From Deltaproteobacteria bacterium (lineage in GTDB: Bacteria > Desulfobacterota > Desulfobulbia > Desulfobulbales > Desulfocapsaceae): DNA of 7,392 nucleotides. The stretch covers positions 1-7,392 of the forward strand of contig JAJYAX010000067.1 of the NCBI GenBank assembly GCA_021779275.1, written 5' to 3'. Every line of letters starts with the position of its first letter. Positions within the stretch are counted from its first letter, which is position 1. Shown in pieces: positions 6,149-7,392 of the stretch. A program made the position numbers and the translations under genes. The notes beneath the pieces were generated by a model. The model was not told the origin of the DNA and searched no databases. It saw only the letters and a program-made list of their open reading frames with translations.

Positions 6149-6180
6149 AAAAAGCCGGTCCCCAAGGAGACCGGCTTTTT
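6149..6180. terminator. Strong bidirectional intrinsic terminator
   Basis: GCCGGTC (6154-6160) and GACCGGC (6169-6175) make a perfect 7-bp GC-rich stem with an 8-base loop. A run of A precedes it (6147-6153) and five T follow (6176-6180), extending the pairing to 12 bp. It works in both directions: it ends pnp (- strand, stop at 6204) and the small-gene pair (+ strand, stop at 6041). Confidence 0.92.
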
Positions 6181-6203
6181 CAACTTTCGAACCTGGATGG
6201 AAT

Positions 6204-7392
6204 TTACATCAAGGCCTTTCGGCTCAGACGGATCCGGCCTCGACTGTCGACATCAAGGACCTTTACCTCGATCACATCTCCCTCCTGGACCACATCCGTG
6301 ACCTTGGCCACCCGTTTGATATCCAGCTCGGAGATATGCACCAAACCGTCGGTCCCGGGCAGGACCTCAACAAAGGCGCCGAAATCCTTAATGGTCTTGA
6401 CCACACCCTTATAGATCTGGCCTACCTCAACCTCGGCCGTGATCTCTTTCACCCGTTTGATTAAGGCCTCGGCCATCTGACCATTGAAGGTAAACATCTT
6501 AATCAATCCACTGTCGTCGACCTCGATCTTGGCGTCATATTCGGCTGAGAGCTCCTTGATGATCTTGCCGCCCGGGCCGATGATATCACGAATCTTCTCG
6601 GGGTTGATCTTATGCACGAAGTACTTCGGCGCATGTTCAGCCACCTCTTCACGGGCCTTGTCGATCCCCTTGCTCATTTCTCCCAGGATGTGAAGACGAC
6701 CGGCATTGGCCTGAGCCAGCGCCCTGGCCATGATCTCCCGGTCAACGCCATCGATCTTGATGTCCATCTGCAGAGAGGTAATGCCGTCTTCGGTGCCGAC
6801 GACCTTGAAGTCCATATCTCCCAGATGGTCCTCATCGCCAAGGATGTCGGACAGGATGACCACCTTGTCCCCTTCCTTGATCAGGCCCATGGCAATTCCC
6901 GAGACGGGCTTTTTAATCGGCACCCCTGCGTCCATCATCGCCATGCTGGCGCCGCAGACCGTGGCCATGGAGGAGGAGCCGTTGGACTCAAGGACCTCGG
7001 AGACCACCCGGATCGAATAGGGAAAATCCTCTTCGCTGGGCAGGACTAACGACAGGCCGCGCATGGCCAGGTTGCCATGCCCGACGTCCCGGCGGGAAGG
7101 ACCACGGAGCATCCGGGCCTCACCGACGCAGTACGGCGGAAAATTATAGTGGAGCATGAAACGATTATGCTCTTCCCCGTGCAGGGTTTCAACACGCTGT
7201 TGATCACGCTCGCTCCCCAGAGTGGCGGTAACCAGGGCCTGGGTCTCGCCCCGGGTAAAGAGAGCGGAACCATGGGCGCGGGGGAGATATCCCGCCTCGC
7301 AGCTGATGGGACGGATCTGGTCAAACTTCCTGCCGTCGATGCGGATTTCGTCATTGACGATCCGGGACCGCATGAATGATTTTTTGTAGGCT
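6204..7392 (-). CDS. pnp: Polynucleotide phosphorylase, C-terminal part (5' end outside window)
   Basis: PNPase is the phosphate-dependent 3'-5' exoribonuclease of RNA turnover; it is trimeric, cytoplasmic and often part of a degradosome. The visible part, about 395 of a typical 700 aa, reads continuously to the right edge, so the start and the first RNase PH domain are missing. Counting from the internal Met at 7373, residues 1-230 are the second RNase PH domain: [41 protein letters not shown], and the catalytic aspartate stretch [15 protein letters not shown] domain follows with its GXXG loop at 266-269 (IIGPGGKII), then an S1 domain at about 318-388 ([15 protein letters not shown]...GLVHISEL). 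The protein ends right after S1 without the extra tail seen in enterobacteria. No disruption is seen and the catalytic motifs are intact. It is followed by a strong terminator. Confidence 0.98.
   Translation of the reverse strand, partial: AYKKSFMRSRIVNDEIRIDGRKFDQIRPISCEAGYLPRAHGSALFTRGETQALVTATLGSERDQQRVETLHGEEHNRFMLHYNFPPYCVGEARMLRGPSRRDVGHGNLAMRGLSLVLPSEEDFPYSIRVVSEVLESNGSSSMATVCGASMAMMDAGVPIKKPVSGIAMGLIKEGDKVVILSDILGDEDHLGDMDFKVVGTEDGITSLQMDIKIDGVDREIMARALAQANAGRLHILGEMSKGIDKAREEVAEHAPKYFVHKINPEKIRDIIGPGGKIIKELSAEYDAKIEVDDSGLIKMFTFNGQMAEALIKRVKEITAEVEVGQIYKGVVKTIKDFGAFVEVLPGTDGLVHISELDIKRVAKVTDVVQEGDVIEVKVLDVDSRGRIRLSRKALM

Noticed and set aside
1..7392. CRISPR array, tRNA, rRNA or insertion sequence
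   Set aside because: No regularly spaced repeats, cloverleaf sequence, or transposase with terminal repeats was seen on either strand.

Overview
The window looks like chromosomal DNA of a Gram-negative bacterium. Two lipoprotein genes have standard lipobox signal peptides, one of them with a BamE/SmpA-like fold signature, and the partial polynucleotide phosphorylase on the right resembles those of the Desulfobacterota (former Deltaproteobacteria, Geobacter/Syntrophus-like). That placement is an impression from memory of protein sequences, not a search result. The left 2.25 kb is clearly more AT-rich and uses A/T-ending codons, while the rest is GC-rich; the left part is probably horizontally acquired.

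Region 1 (1-2244, + strand, AT-rich) holds two closely linked genes. The first is an alpha-helical protein of about 206 aa with an R-x6-H motif in a YxxxSExVHG-type context, suggestive of a HEPN-like fold. The second is an ORC/CDC6-type AAA+ ATPase of 537 aa with Walker A, Walker B and sensor-2 motifs, plus a C-terminal helix-hairpin-helix-like segment. Together they are the best candidate here for a little-described accessory system, plausibly defence or toxin-like. The first gene may extend left of the window.

Region 2 (2245-2592) is a gene-free junction between convergent genes, where composition changes. It contains short hairpins but no recognisable mobile element or tRNA.

Region 3 (2593-4860, - strand) reads right to left. 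A sigma70-like promoter (TTGACA-17-TAGACT) has its -10 buried in a palindrome. Next come a Phd/YefM-family antitoxin gene with a frameshift and a vapC (PIN toxin) gene cut to 18 codons. Immediately after these lie a HAD-family phosphatase, a BamE/SmpA-like lipoprotein and a second lipoprotein, all tightly spaced. The layout suggests that the promoter of a decayed toxin-antitoxin module now reads into a phosphatase/lipoprotein operon.

Region 4 (4861-5427) is a divergent intergenic stretch with no supported gene. Region 5 (5428-6041, + strand) has two overlapping small genes: a membrane-anchored 143-aa protein and a 61-aa helical protein joined by ATGA. Region 6 (6042-6203) holds a strong terminator shared with the convergent pnp gene. 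Region 7 (6204-7392, - strand) is the 3' part of pnp (second RNase PH domain, KH, S1), whose 5' part lies beyond the right edge.
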